From assembly GCF_023100685.1 (NCBI RefSeq), contig NZ_CP090064.1, positions 806,001 through 870,000 on the forward strand: a stretch of DNA of 64,000 nt, given 5' to 3'. The notes beneath the pieces were generated by a model that was not told where the DNA came from, did not search any database, and worked only from the letters and a program-made list of their open reading frames with translations. Source of the DNA: Proteus vulgaris. Its GTDB lineage: Bacteria > Pseudomonadota > Gammaproteobacteria > Enterobacterales > Enterobacteriaceae. Shown here piece by piece: positions 38,213 to 47,293 of this stretch. Every line of letters starts with the position of its first letter. Position 1 is the first letter of the stretch. The translations under genes and the position numbers were made by a program.

Positions 38213-38371
38213 TCTATCACTATAAAAATCATTAATATCAGTAAGATAAATTGATAAAGGGCACAGGATTAATATTTTGTGCCTTTATTTTCATTAAATC
38301 AGATCATCGCATGATGAGGGAAGTTCTGGTACAATCGTTTGCTTTCCCCGTTAACCCAATCGAAATTAATC

Positions 38372-38914
38372 ATGAAACATATTGTTGATGTCATGATCTC
38401 TGAAGAAGAGATCAAACAGCGTATTGCTGAGCTAGGTCGTGAAATCACAGAACATTACCGCCCACGCCAAGGTCAACATGATCTTGTCTTAATCGGCTTG
38501 TTAAAAGGTTCTTTTATTTTTATGGCAGATTTATGCCGTGAAATTGACGTGAACCATGAAGTCGATTTTATGACTGTATCAAGTTACGGTAATGGTATGA
38601 CGTCAACACGTGACGTTAAAATCATTAAAGATCTCGATGAAGATATCCGTGGTAAAGATGTTCTGATCGTTGAAGATATCATTGACTCAGGTAATACCTT
38701 AAATCGCGTTAAAGAGATTTTAAGCTTACGTGAGCCAGCTTCTATTTCTATCTGTACTTTATTGGATAAGCCATCACGCCGTGAAGTGGATGTCCCCGTT
38801 GAGTGGATTGGCTATTCCATTGAAGATAAATTCGTTATTGGTTACGGTATTGATTACGCACAGCGTTATCGCCATCTGCCTTATATTGGGCATGTAACGT
38901 TATTAGATGAGTAA
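38372..38914 (+). CDS. hpt: Hypoxanthine phosphoribosyltransferase
   Basis: Hpt makes IMP (and to a lesser degree GMP) from hypoxanthine or guanine and PRPP. The 180-residue protein contains the PRPP loop [14 protein letters not shown] (residues about 99-112) and flanking conserved segments ([20 protein letters not shown]). The start at 38372 (MKHIVDVMI) agrees with E. coli Hpt; an upstream in-frame codon at 38339 is not supported. It is followed by a terminator and faces can, as in E. coli. Confidence 0.95.
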   Translation: MKHIVDVMISEEEIKQRIAELGREITEHYRPRQGQHDLVLIGLLKGSFIFMADLCREIDVNHEVDFMTVSSYGNGMTSTRDVKIIKDLDEDIRGKDVLIVEDIIDSGNTLNRVKEILSLREPASISICTLLDKPSRREVDVPVEWIGYSIEDKFVIGYGIDYAQRYRHLPYIGHVTLLDE

Positions 38915-38937
38915 TTTATTTACTTAATATAGAAGTA

Positions 38938-38962
38938 AAAAACCCGCTTTAGGCGGGTTTTC
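38938..38962 (+). terminator. Intrinsic terminator after hpt
   Basis: AACCCGC pairs with GCGGGTT around five bases, followed by TTCT. Confidence 0.78.
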
Positions 38963-38970
38963 TATATACC

Positions 38971-39006
38971 AAAAAGCCCTAATATTATTTTAAATATTAG
39001 GGCTTA
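38971..39006 (-). terminator. Intrinsic terminator after can
   Basis: AGCCCTAATATT pairs with AATATTAGGGCT. Read on the minus strand it ends in five T, so it serves can. Confidence 0.82.
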
Positions 39007-39030
39007 AAATGATTTTCTATGATGAATAAA

Positions 39031-39684
39031 TTAACGTGGATGACTCAATTTTGCCATCGCTTGGCGATAAGAAAGCTCAAGTTTCTCACGGCTATCTGAG
39101 GTAACATCGAGATCGTGTAATTCACCATTATTTAAACCGTAAACCCAACCGTGGATCATCACTTTTTGCCCACGTTTCCATGCTGCTTGCATAATAGTTG
39201 AGTGGCCTAGGTTATATACTTGCTCAATAACGTTTAGCTCACAAAGTAGGTTTAATCTATCATGAGGAGCAAGTTCGCCTAACATTGAACTGTGTTTGTA
39301 CCAAATATCGCGAATATGCAATAACCAGTTATTAATAAGTCCTAATTCAGTTCCTTCAATAGCCGCTTCAATACCACCACAACCATAGTGGCCACACACA
39401 ATAATATGTTCAACTTGCAATACATCAACGGCATACTGAATAACAGAAAGACAGTTTAAGTCGGTGTGGATCACTAAGTTCGCTACATTACGGTGAACAA
39501 ATAGGTCGCCAGGTGCAGCATTGATCAATTTTTCTGCTGGAACGCGGCTGTCAGAGCAACCAATCCATAAAAAATGGGGTTTTTGGCCTTTACAGAGATC
39601 TTTAAAAAACTGAGGATTTTCTTCAGTAACAGATTCTGACCATTGCTTGTTATTGGCTAACAGCTCTTCAATTTTTCTCATCAT
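39031..39684 (-). CDS. can: Beta-class carbonic anhydrase
   Basis: A zinc enzyme that hydrates CO2 to bicarbonate in the cytoplasm. The 217-residue protein has the zinc ligands in CSDSR (C43, D45) and HYGCGG (H99 and C102), plus the conserved [11 protein letters not shown]. Numbering from the second methionine (39681) would match E. coli Can exactly; both codons are possible. The order cueO-hpt-can-yadG-yadH is that of E. coli except for loss of gcd. Confidence 0.95.
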   Translation of the reverse strand: MMRKIEELLANNKQWSESVTEENPQFFKDLCKGQKPHFLWIGCSDSRVPAEKLINAAPGDLFVHRNVANLVIHTDLNCLSVIQYAVDVLQVEHIIVCGHYGCGGIEAAIEGTELGLINNWLLHIRDIWYKHSSMLGELAPHDRLNLLCELNVIEQVYNLGHSTIMQAAWKRGQKVMIHGWVYGLNNGELHDLDVTSDSREKLELSYRQAMAKLSHPR

Positions 39685-40532
39685 GACGTGACTGCCTGTA
39701 AATTCGGTTTCTCACCATTTGCGCTGACAGTACGCCAACACGAAATAGCACTGTGTTATTGTTGGATGCGAGAGATCCACTAAGAAAGGGTATTTTTATA
39801 CCATTACTTTTGAATTAATCAGAGGGCTTTTTAAAGCCAAGTGACAGATAATTGTCTGTATTTTTTCGCTTTCAAATAAGATAGATCTTTTTATAGCATT
39901 TGTTTAATGAATTTATCAATACATTCTTTGATGTAAATCAAATGTGTAAAAAGATAACTGATTGTTAAGGCTACCATTGTACTATTCAGAAATAGATTTA
40001 TTAAAATATATTATAAATAAATCTTATGTATGTGTTTTTTTGCTTTTTAATACAAGTCAATGCGGGGATGATAAAAATCAATAGTCAGCATTGATTGAGA
40101 TAATAAATGACGAGATAATATCAATCAGTAAGATTGAGGAACAAGGGCAATAATTTTATTGCTATCAGTTAGGCTAAATGATTGCATCAAGGGATGAATT
40201 GATTAATACATTAGGAATATAAGCAAGAAATAACAGTATATCGCATCTTCATCTCTGATTTTTTCTTACATCAAGTTTTATTCTTATTATCTGTAATAGT
40301 TAAAATAAATTTATTTATTCATTTGTGTCATGAGACCTAAAACGGTTTATTTACAACCTTATTTTCTCTAGAATATCCTTATTCCATTTTGATCCTATTG
40401 AACTAAGCTTATTTTCTAATTCGAGGCGTGTGAGCAATACGTAGCGTTAGTAAGGCTTAGTTGAATAGCTATTTTCTGATTTCAGCTCAGTCAATGCTGA
40501 ATAATGCAGTTGATAAAAGGTAATTCCCACTT
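39685..40532. other. Long non-coding region between can and yadG
   Basis: About 850 bases with no convincing reading frame. It must contain divergent promoters for can and yadG. Near the yadG side it holds a multi-tier inverted repeat (40401-40462), described separately. The rest is AT-rich with scattered T runs and nothing I could name. Confidence 0.6.
40401..40462. repeat. Multi-tier hairpin element upstream of yadG
   Basis: AACTAAGC-TTA (40401-40411) pairs with TAAGGCTTAGTT (40451-40462) with one bulge. Inside it CTAA pairs with TTAG and CGT with ACG. Short direct repeats (AGCTTATTTTCT and AGCTATTTTCT) lie at 40406 and 40467. It may be a structured 5' leader of yadGH or a small intergenic repeat element. 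Confidence 0.5.
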
Positions 40533-41468
40533 ATGACGTATGCATTGGAGTTAACGGAGTTAACGAAAACTTATCACAATGGCGTAAAAGCGCTAAAAGG
40601 AATTAATCTCACCGTGGAAGCGGGAGATTTTTATGCTTTATTAGGCCCTAATGGTGCAGGAAAATCGACCACTATTGGTATTATCAGCTCTTTAGTTAAT
40701 AAGAGTAGTGGCAAAGTTAAAGTCTTTGGCTATGACACAGATACCGATATGGTTAATGCCAAGCGCCAACTAGGATTAGTGCCACAAGAATTCAATTTCA
40801 ACCCTTTTGAAACCGTATTACAAATTGTCCTCAATCAAGCTGGTTATTATGGTGTTCCTCGTAAGTTAGCTTTAGAACGTGCTGAAACTTATTTAACTCA
40901 GTTAGATTTATGGGAAAAACGTGATGATAGAGCCCGTTTTTTATCTGGGGGAATGAAGCGCCGTCTAATGATTGCTCGTGCATTAATGCATCAGCCGAAA
41001 TTACTTATTCTTGATGAACCAACAGCTGGTGTTGATATTGAATTACGTCGCTCAATGTGGACGTTTTTAAAGCAATTAAACGCCGAAGGCACCACCATTA
41101 TTTTAACGACACACTATTTAGAAGAAGCAGAAATGTTGTGTAGGAATATTGGTATTATTCAGCGTGGCGAATTGGTCGAAAATACCAGTATGAAAGGCTT
41201 ATTAAGTAAACTAGAGTCTGAAACCTTTATTTTAGATTTAGCACCAAAAAGTCCATTACCTGAATTACAGAATTATCAATATCGTTTAATGGATACTTCA
41301 ACATTAGAAGTCGATGTTAAAAGAGAACAAGGTTTAAATAGTGTTTTTGCCCAGCTTAATACACAAGGTATTCAAGTGTTAAGTATGAGAAATAAAGCCA
41401 ATCGCCTTGAAGAATTATTTGTTCATTTAGTTAATGAAGAGCATACAGTAGAAGGAGAGAGGGAATGA
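40533..41468 (+). CDS. yadG: YadG, ABC-transporter ATP-binding protein
   Basis: The 311-residue ATPase of an ABC-2-type exporter. Walker A GPNGAGKST (residues about 38-46), Q-loop VPQEFNF, signature LSGGMKRR and Walker B LLILDEPTAGVD are intact, followed by the switch histidine in LTTHYLEEAE. The protein is nearly collinear with E. coli YadG. The substrate is unknown. It overlaps yadH by four bases (ATGA), so the pair is translationally coupled. Confidence 0.94.
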   Translation: MTYALELTELTKTYHNGVKALKGINLTVEAGDFYALLGPNGAGKSTTIGIISSLVNKSSGKVKVFGYDTDTDMVNAKRQLGLVPQEFNFNPFETVLQIVLNQAGYYGVPRKLALERAETYLTQLDLWEKRDDRARFLSGGMKRRLMIARALMHQPKLLILDEPTAGVDIELRRSMWTFLKQLNAEGTTIILTTHYLEEAEMLCRNIGIIQRGELVENTSMKGLLSKLESETFILDLAPKSPLPELQNYQYRLMDTSTLEVDVKREQGLNSVFAQLNTQGIQVLSMRNKANRLEELFVHLVNEEHTVEGERE

Positions 41469-42235
41469 TTCAGCTGTATTGGGTAGCCCTCAAAACAATT
41501 TGGATTAAAGAAGTTACCCGTTTTGGTCGTATTTGGGTACAAACATTAATTCCACCTGTAATAACTATGTCTCTCTATTTCGTTATTTTCGGTAACCTAA
41601 TTGGTAAACGAATTGGCGATATGGGCGGTGTTGATTATATGCAGTTTATTGTTCCTGGCCTGATTATGATGGCAGTAATAACAAACTCTTATGCTAATGT
41701 TTCTTCTTCATTTTTTGGTGCCAAGTTTCAGCGTAGTATCGAAGAGTTATTAGTTTCACCTGTGCCAACACATGTTGTTATTGCCGGTTTTGTTGGTGGT
41801 GGTGTGGCTCGAGGTGTTTGTGTCGGTATCTTAGTGACTTTAGTTTCGCTGTTCTTTGTGCCTTTAGAAATGCATTCTTGGACAATGGTCGTGGTGACAT
41901 TACTGATGACTTCCATTGTGTTTTCACTTGCAGGGTTGTTAAATGCAATTTTTGCGAAAACTTTTGATGATATCAGCATTATTCCAACGTTTGTTTTAAC
42001 GCCATTAACCTATTTAGGTGGTGTGTTTTATTCACTTTCACTTTTACCTGAATTTTGGCAAGGCGTATCCAAGCTTAACCCAATCGTTTATATGATTAGT
42101 GGCTTCCGCTACGGTTTTCTGGGTATTACGGATGTCTCTTTAACCGTAACGATTAGTGTCTTGTGTCTTTTCATCGCCGTGTTTTATGTTATTGCATGGT
42201 ACTTGATTGAAAAAGGCAGAGGTTTAAGAAGCTAA
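41465..42235 (+). CDS. yadH: YadH, ABC-2-type transporter permease
   Basis: A 256-residue inner-membrane permease with six predicted helices and the ABC-2 family motifs (FQRSIEELLVSPVPTHVVIAGFV; LTPLTYLGGVFYSLSLLPEFWQ). It pairs with YadG, whose gene overlaps it. The substrate of YadGH is not established. A terminator follows 33 bases after its stop. Confidence 0.94.
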   Translation: MIQLYWVALKTIWIKEVTRFGRIWVQTLIPPVITMSLYFVIFGNLIGKRIGDMGGVDYMQFIVPGLIMMAVITNSYANVSSSFFGAKFQRSIEELLVSPVPTHVVIAGFVGGGVARGVCVGILVTLVSLFFVPLEMHSWTMVVVTLLMTSIVFSLAGLLNAIFAKTFDDISIIPTFVLTPLTYLGGVFYSLSLLPEFWQGVSKLNPIVYMISGFRYGFLGITDVSLTVTISVLCLFIAVFYVIAWYLIEKGRGLRS

Positions 42236-42268
42236 TCAAAAAAGTAAAATAGAAAGTTATAAAAGTTG

Positions 42269-42304
42269 AAATCGGTATCTTATTTAGAGATACCGATTTT
42301 TTTT
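42269..42304 (+). terminator. Intrinsic terminator after yadH
   Basis: AAATCGGTATCT pairs with AGATACCGATTT around a short loop and runs into eight T. Confidence 0.9.
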
Positions 42305-42375
42305 AACTGTTTTTTTAGCATGAATGTTAATTTTTCTTTAAATTGACGCTTTGCTATTAACAAAATGATTTTTCT

Positions 42376-42393
42376 TGTTTAGTATACTAAACA
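42376..42393. promoter_or_regulatory. NadR box upstream of niaP
   Basis: TGTTTAGTATACTAAACA is a perfect 18-base palindrome that matches the NadR operator consensus TGTTTA-N6-TAAACA. It lies 28 bases before the start of the niacin-transporter homolog, where bound NadR would repress when NAD is plentiful. Confidence 0.85.
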
Positions 42394-42421
42394 CTTTGAT
42401 AGGGGATAGAAAGGAAATGTA

Positions 42422-43654
42422 ATGACAACGGCAAGCCAAACAGGCAAAGCGCCTGAGGCAATCTCTCGTAACAAGCTTTTATGTATCGCTGGTATGGGCT
42501 GGACTTTTGATGCAATGGATGTCGGGCTACTTGCTTTTTTGCTCACCGCATTAAAAGAAGATTGGGGATTAACTGCATCACAATTAGGCTGGATTGGTAG
42601 TGTAAACTCAATTGGAATGGCTGTTGGTGCTTTTGTATTTGGCATTATTGCAGATAGAAAAGGACGTAAACCCGTCTTTATCTTTACTTTGCTGCTGTTT
42701 AGTTTAGGCTGCGGATTAACTGCATTAGCAAGTTCTTTGATGGTGGTTCTTGTTTTACGTTTCTTTATTGGAATGGGATTAGGTGGCGAATTACCTGTTG
42801 CTTCAACACTTGTCAGTGAAAGTGTTGAAACTCATGAGCGAGGCCGAATTGTTGTTTTATTAGAGAGTTTTTGGGCTGTCGGTTGGTTAATTGCAGCTTT
42901 GATTGCTTATTTTATTATTCCTGATTATGGCTGGCGTATGGCTATGTTATTAAGTGCATTACCTGCAGTATATGCTCTTTATTTACGTTCAAAATTACCT
43001 GAACCAACGCCATCTCATATTTCACAGAAAAAAACACGTTTATCTATTCGCCAATCAATGGCATTAATTTGGTCACCTCAATATCGTCGTTCAACGCTAA
43101 TGTTGTGGATCTTATGGTTCTGTGTCGTTTTCTCTTATTACGGCATTTTTTTATGGCTACCAAGTGTGGCGATGTTAAAAGGTTTTAGTTTAATAAAAAG
43201 CTTTCAATATGTGCTTATTATGACATTAGCACAACTACCTGGTTATTTTACCGCTGCGTGGTTAATTGAGCGTTATGGGCGAAAATTTGTGTTAGTTACT
43301 TATTTAGCAGGAACCGCCATTAGTGCCTATTATTTTAGTGTGGCTGATACCACGACAACGCTACTTATTTTTGGCATGTTACTGTCATTCTTTAATTTAG
43401 GGGCTTGGGGCGCTTTATATGCTTATACGCCAGAACAATACCCAGATGGAATACGAGCAACAGGTGCAGGAACAGCAACAGCAATAGGGCGTATTGGTGG
43501 AATATTGGGACCTTTAATGGTGGGATATTTAGTCCAATATCAATTTGAAATAAGCTCCATATTTCTTATTTTCAGTTTTTCAATTGTTATTGGGATATTG
43601 GCAGTGATGTTATTGGGGAAAGAGACAAAGAATAAACCGCTTAACTCAATTTAA
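42422..43654 (+). CDS. niaP: NiaP-type niacin transporter (MFS)
   Basis: A 410-residue major facilitator with 12 hydrophobic helices. It closely follows the Bacillus subtilis NiaP niacin transporter (MGWTFDAMDVGLLAFLLTAL; GMGLGGELPVASTLVSE; SFFNLGAWGALYAYTPEQYP). A NadR box overlaps the promoter region, independent support for a role in vitamin B3 uptake. AAGGAAA precedes the ATG. It appears monocistronic. Confidence 0.87.
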   Translation: MTTASQTGKAPEAISRNKLLCIAGMGWTFDAMDVGLLAFLLTALKEDWGLTASQLGWIGSVNSIGMAVGAFVFGIIADRKGRKPVFIFTLLLFSLGCGLTALASSLMVVLVLRFFIGMGLGGELPVASTLVSESVETHERGRIVVLLESFWAVGWLIAALIAYFIIPDYGWRMAMLLSALPAVYALYLRSKLPEPTPSHISQKKTRLSIRQSMALIWSPQYRRSTLMLWILWFCVVFSYYGIFLWLPSVAMLKGFSLIKSFQYVLIMTLAQLPGYFTAAWLIERYGRKFVLVTYLAGTAISAYYFSVADTTTTLLIFGMLLSFFNLGAWGALYAYTPEQYPDGIRATGAGTATAIGRIGGILGPLMVGYLVQYQFEISSIFLIFSFSIVIGILAVMLLGKETKNKPLNSI

Positions 43655-43741
43655 TCATACTTTATGTGACTAAAAATACAGAAATCCCCTTACTTGTAAT
43701 ATGATAGCGATTAAGAATTTTATGAAGCAAGGGGATAAAAA

Positions 43742-43924
43742 ATGTCTCATTATGATGAGGTGGTTAAACAGGTTGATGATGCTATTGCGACAACCAGTAT
43801 TGAAACCATGAATGAACTTTTAGTGGAATTAGGTAAAGATAAAACGATTGAATTTCCACTACGTTATGAGCAACAAGAGCGTTTACGCACAGCTATTTTC
43901 CATCACGGTGAAAAACATCGTTAA
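43742..43924 (+). CDS. ydcY: YdcY-like small protein (DUF2526), shortened
   Basis: A 60-residue protein matching the N-terminal part of E. coli YdcY (77 residues): MSHYDEVVKQVDDAIATTSI, ending RLRTAIFHHGEKHR. The usual charged C-terminal tail of about 17 residues is missing because a stop follows. AGGGGAT lies upstream of the ATG. Function unknown. Confidence 0.78.
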   Translation: MSHYDEVVKQVDDAIATTSIETMNELLVELGKDKTIEFPLRYEQQERLRTAIFHHGEKHR

Positions 43925-43951
43925 TCGGATTGTTGTTAAGAAATAAGCATT

Positions 43952-43999
43952 AAAAAAGCGTTTTAACCGTTTTAATAAACCGGTATAAACGCTTTTTTC
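43952..43999. terminator. Intrinsic terminator after ydcY (probably bidirectional)
   Basis: AAAAAAGCGTTT pairs with AAACGCTTTTTT, with an inner AACCG/CGGTT-like stem. T runs on both strands let it serve ydcY and the convergent M48 protease gene. Confidence 0.82.
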
Positions 44000-44024
44000 T
44001 TTTTACTGCATTGTATCATACAGA

Positions 44025-44990
44025 TCAAAAAGTCTTTTTACCTTCAAGTACTGCAATTCTATTTTCAATGGATGGATGTGTTGAGAAAAATGAGTCTCCT
44101 TTATTGAAAATAAAGGCTGCTTTACGATAAGCACGTCCCGTTGAACCATCTTCAAAATTTTCAGTATCATGCTGTGCTGAAATTTTCTTTAATGCATTAA
44201 TCATTGCTTGATTATCTTGAGTTAAATCAACCGCCGCCGCATCCGCCATATATTCACGAGTGCGGGATAAATAGAAATAGAGCACTTGCGTAATAATCGG
44301 TAAAACAATGTTTAACACAATTAAAATTAATCGCGCTTTGCTAGCAGCATCATTACTTTTACCGCCTCGATTACCAGAGGCAATATACAAGCGACTACCA
44401 AAGATATTTGTTACTGTCAGAATAACGTTGGCTAAGATGCCAACATATAACGTTAGTCGTGAATCACCATGAATAATATGACCTGTTTCATGGGCTAATA
44501 CTGCTTGCACTTCTTGGCGATTAAGGCGGTTTAATAAGCCAGTGGTTACACCAATAAAGGCATTTTTCTCAGACCAGCCGGCTGCAAAGGCATTAGCTTC
44601 AGGTGTATCAAGAATATAGAGCTTAGGAATATAGCCCAGCGTGGCACTTAAACTCAGTTCTTCCACAATATTGAGCAGTTGGCGTTCTTGTGCATTTAAT
44701 GTTTCATCTGGGCTAATTAATTTGGCATTCATTCCTGTCAGCATGATTTTGTGCCCTTTAAAATGAATAAAAAGAAGCAATAAAATCGAGATGGCTAAAA
44801 TAATGAGTGACGCAATGGGGATAGATTGGAAAGTCAGAAATGCCAACATATTATCAGTGAGATCTAAATAGGGATTTGCGCCAATAGCGGTATCCACCAG
44901 CAAACCAATCAGCAGCATTAAAAGTAAATAAGTTGCTATAACAAAACGCGTTCGAATAGCATTTTTTCGTAGAACATTTCTGAAATCCAT
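44025..44990 (-). CDS. M48-family zinc metalloprotease (HtpX-like)
   Basis: A 321-residue inner-membrane protease with membrane helices near residues 17-37, 52-70 and 175-230. The zinc-binding HEXXH (AHETGHIIHGD) lies near residue 170 and a third ligand region (TREYMADAAAVDLT) follows. It resembles HtpX, which degrades misfolded membrane proteins, but pairs with a lemA-type gene 80 bases upstream, as many M48 homologs do. The start at 44990 has GGAGT upstream; an in-frame start at 45002 is less likely. Confidence 0.87.
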   Translation of the reverse strand: MDFRNVLRKNAIRTRFVIATYLLLMLLIGLLVDTAIGANPYLDLTDNMLAFLTFQSIPIASLIILAISILLLLFIHFKGHKIMLTGMNAKLISPDETLNAQERQLLNIVEELSLSATLGYIPKLYILDTPEANAFAAGWSEKNAFIGVTTGLLNRLNRQEVQAVLAHETGHIIHGDSRLTLYVGILANVILTVTNIFGSRLYIASGNRGGKSNDAASKARLILIVLNIVLPIITQVLYFYLSRTREYMADAAAVDLTQDNQAMINALKKISAQHDTENFEDGSTGRAYRKAAFIFNKGDSFFSTHPSIENRIAVLEGKKTF

Positions 44991-45068
44991 TAGTGACTCC
45001 AAACAGCACCGCTAAGTGCTGTTTTTATCAATCAAGAAGGAATAAGTATCTTTTTATTACTCTAAAGA

Positions 45069-45629
45069 TTAATCGAAATTAATGCGACGCGCTTCTTCTG
45101 CTTTAATGGTTCCTTCATCAAGACGCCAGTATTCTTTATCAATCACTAAGCTTGGGAAAATCTTGACAATAAACACCGCAGGAATAGAAGCAATAAAAGC
45201 GCGATATTGTTCTAAAGTACGGTTATAACCGCGTTTTGCAAAAGAGAGTTTATTTTCTGTTGAAACAATCTCTTCTTGTAAATTTGCCATAATGGTGTCG
45301 GATTTTAATTCAGGGTAATTTTCAACCGCAACATTAATTGCACCACTTGAAACAATTTTTGATAATTCGTCTTCAGCTGCTTTGGCTTCTTTGCCATTGG
45401 CACTTTGAGTCTGTGTTCTTAATTCAGTAATTTTAGTAAATACGTCAGATTCATGGCTGAGATATTTTTTTACTGTGGCTAATAAGCTATCAAAGACTTT
45501 ACCACGACGATCTAATTGTACTGAAATTTCGGTTTCACTTGAGATAACAGCTTCACGCATAGAAATAATACGGTTGTAATAATAAAAAATAAGGCCCAAT
45601 AACGCGATGGTAATAATTAATCCAGTCAT
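45069..45629 (-). CDS. lemA: LemA-family membrane protein
   Basis: A 186-residue LemA-family protein: an N-terminal membrane helix (LIITIALLGLIFYYYNRII), then a helical cytoplasmic or periplasmic domain with the conserved VQLDRRGKVFDSLLATVKKY and YPELKSDTIMANLQEEIV. LemA proteins are often encoded with M48 proteases, as here, but the mechanism is unknown. It is transcribed ahead of the protease gene. Confidence 0.88.
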   Translation of the reverse strand: MTGLIITIALLGLIFYYYNRIISMREAVISSETEISVQLDRRGKVFDSLLATVKKYLSHESDVFTKITELRTQTQSANGKEAKAAEDELSKIVSSGAINVAVENYPELKSDTIMANLQEEIVSTENKLSFAKRGYNRTLEQYRAFIASIPAVFIVKIFPSLVIDKEYWRLDEGTIKAEEARRINFD

Positions 45630-45782
45630 GGTGAAGTGCTCTCTTTTCTAATTGTAAACAGGAAATTGTGTTAAATCTTTAATGTTAATTTTGCCTATTA
45701 TTGATAAATATAGCTAGATGATTATTTCATCAAAAACAAAAAGAACATGAATAAAGTAAAATTAATGATATTGGTTGAGATA

Positions 45783-45809
45783 AAAAAATACCCCGAATAA
45801 ATTCGGGGC
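45783..45809 (-). terminator. Intrinsic terminator after dmsC
   Basis: CCCCGAAT pairs with ATTCGGGG around two bases. On the minus strand it is followed by TATTTTTTTA, about 110 bases after the dmsC stop. Confidence 0.8.
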
Positions 45810-45918
45810 AAAATTAAAGGTAATGCTAGGGTAAATAAAAATATCAAGTGAAACATAGGGGATGAATCTGAGTTAAATAATTGTGTTAACGAGACTATTT
45901 AACTCAGAAGTAAAACAT

Positions 45919-46737
45919 TTAGAACCAAGGTGCTTGCGCCATTACATTGCCGTAAAACAGCATTCTTCCTGTGATTTCACCACTAAATAACATCAAAATA
46001 GCGATGAGAGAGAGTGAAGTTTTGGTAAATGACGTGCTGTGAGACAACGTAATAATGCAGATACCCATAATCAGACTAGCAATCACTTGCCACCATAATA
46101 ATAGGCTTGCAACATCAGCACCGAGCACTTGTGTTCTCATAACCAAGCCGACGAGAACTAATAATGCACCGATTAACGTTCCTATTTTTAATGAATTACT
46201 AATGGTTTTACCTTGTAAGCGTAACCAAGGGATCATCGAGCCAAAACCAAGCAATAACGCTGTGCCAATAAAACTAATTTGTGTTGCTGGTGTATGCCAA
46301 AGAGGATGAGCCTGCATTTGGTAATAGATTTGTGCTGTAATCAAAATAACAGGTAAACCAATAACGCCACAAAACAACCCAAACAGACTATTACGGCGAA
46401 TAGCATGAGGTTGTAGCCAACTGGCTAGCGCCCATAATGAAATTAAGCCATTTAGCATCACAAAGGCAATCGCTTCGCGACTTAACCAAGAATGCGCAAT
46501 ACCTAATACAGAACGATAAGCACCTAGCGGATCACCTAAGTGCCCCATCGACATTGATGAACCTACAACTTCAATCAGCCAAATTAGTGCAATGGTTGTT
46601 CGTAATGCTTTGGTGCTTAACATCGCACCGTTTTGGGTTTGGTTTTGCCATTGATACAGTGAAAGTGCCAAAACAGCACCTATCCCCCATTGACTCATAA
46701 CCGTAAACAGGACTAACGGCAGTTGATAATCATGCAT
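45919..46737 (-). CDS. dmsC: DmsC-type membrane anchor subunit
   Basis: A 272-residue inner-membrane protein with about eight hydrophobic helices, similar to DmsC, which anchors the DMSO reductase and oxidises menaquinol. Conserved N-terminal features are LPLVLFTVMSQWGIGAVLALSLYQW and LGDPLGAYRSVLGIAHSWLSREA. It starts two bases after the dmsB stop and is the last gene of the dmsABC-like operon. Confidence 0.87.
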   Translation of the reverse strand: MHDYQLPLVLFTVMSQWGIGAVLALSLYQWQNQTQNGAMLSTKALRTTIALIWLIEVVGSSMSMGHLGDPLGAYRSVLGIAHSWLSREAIAFVMLNGLISLWALASWLQPHAIRRNSLFGLFCGVIGLPVILITAQIYYQMQAHPLWHTPATQISFIGTALLLGFGSMIPWLRLQGKTISNSLKIGTLIGALLVLVGLVMRTQVLGADVASLLLWWQVIASLIMGICIITLSHSTSFTKTSLSLIAILMLFSGEITGRMLFYGNVMAQAPWF

Positions 46738-46739
46738 GA

Positions 46740-47291
46740 TTAATCCTCCATACCAATAATGACAATATTAGGATTACTAATGGTGTGATCTGGTACACCA
46801 TAGCGTTTTTCTAATAAAGCCCAATTTGTCGTGTGTTTTTTACGCAGATCTTCAATTTCACCAAACTCAATAGCGCCAGTAGGGCAAGATTCAACACAAC
46901 GGGGTTTTAGGCCTTCATCAAGTCTATCCGCACACATATTGCATTTACTGGTTTTTCCTTCTACTGGATCGTAAACCGGAGCGTTATAAGGACACGCCAT
47001 GATGCACATTTGACAACCGATACATTTGTCATGATCTTGCACAACAATGCCGTCTTCACGTTTAGTATAAGTGTCAGCAGGGCAAACTTTTAGACACTGT
47101 GGATCGTCACAATGGTTACAAGACATGGTAATGAAAGCTTGTGCATTGGGTTGGTCTTCGTTGAATTCACGAACTCGGCGCCACAATACACCTGGAGGTG
47201 TGGCGTTTTCAGACTTACAGGCCATCGAGCAAGTTCGGCAACCATAACAATCTTTGGTATTTATTAGAAAACCATACTGTTTCTTCGCCAT
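46740..47291 (-). CDS. dmsB: DmsB-type iron-sulfur electron-transfer subunit
   Basis: A 183-residue four-cluster ferredoxin-like subunit that passes electrons from the membrane anchor to the catalytic subunit. Four cysteine groups are clear: CYGCRTCSMAC, CNHCDDPQCLKVC, CIGCQMCIMAC and CNMCADRL with a later CVESC. The start at 47291 is favoured because GGGAGG lies seven bases before it; an ATG at 47297 overlaps the dmsA stop but sits too close to that site. Confidence 0.9.
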   Translation of the reverse strand: MAKKQYGFLINTKDCYGCRTCSMACKSENATPPGVLWRRVREFNEDQPNAQAFITMSCNHCDDPQCLKVCPADTYTKREDGIVVQDHDKCIGCQMCIMACPYNAPVYDPVEGKTSKCNMCADRLDEGLKPRCVESCPTGAIEFGEIEDLRKKHTTNWALLEKRYGVPDHTISNPNIVIIGMED

Positions 47292-47293
47292 GA

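Noticed and set aside
39685..40400. Search for a gene in the long can-yadG gap
   Set aside because: No frame of useful length, ribosome-binding site or recognisable product on either strand.
44025..44990. Assignment of the M48 protease as HtpX itself
   Set aside because: It has the HtpX-like fold and motif, but the pairing with lemA and divergent helices argue for a separate M48 paralog; no gene symbol was given.
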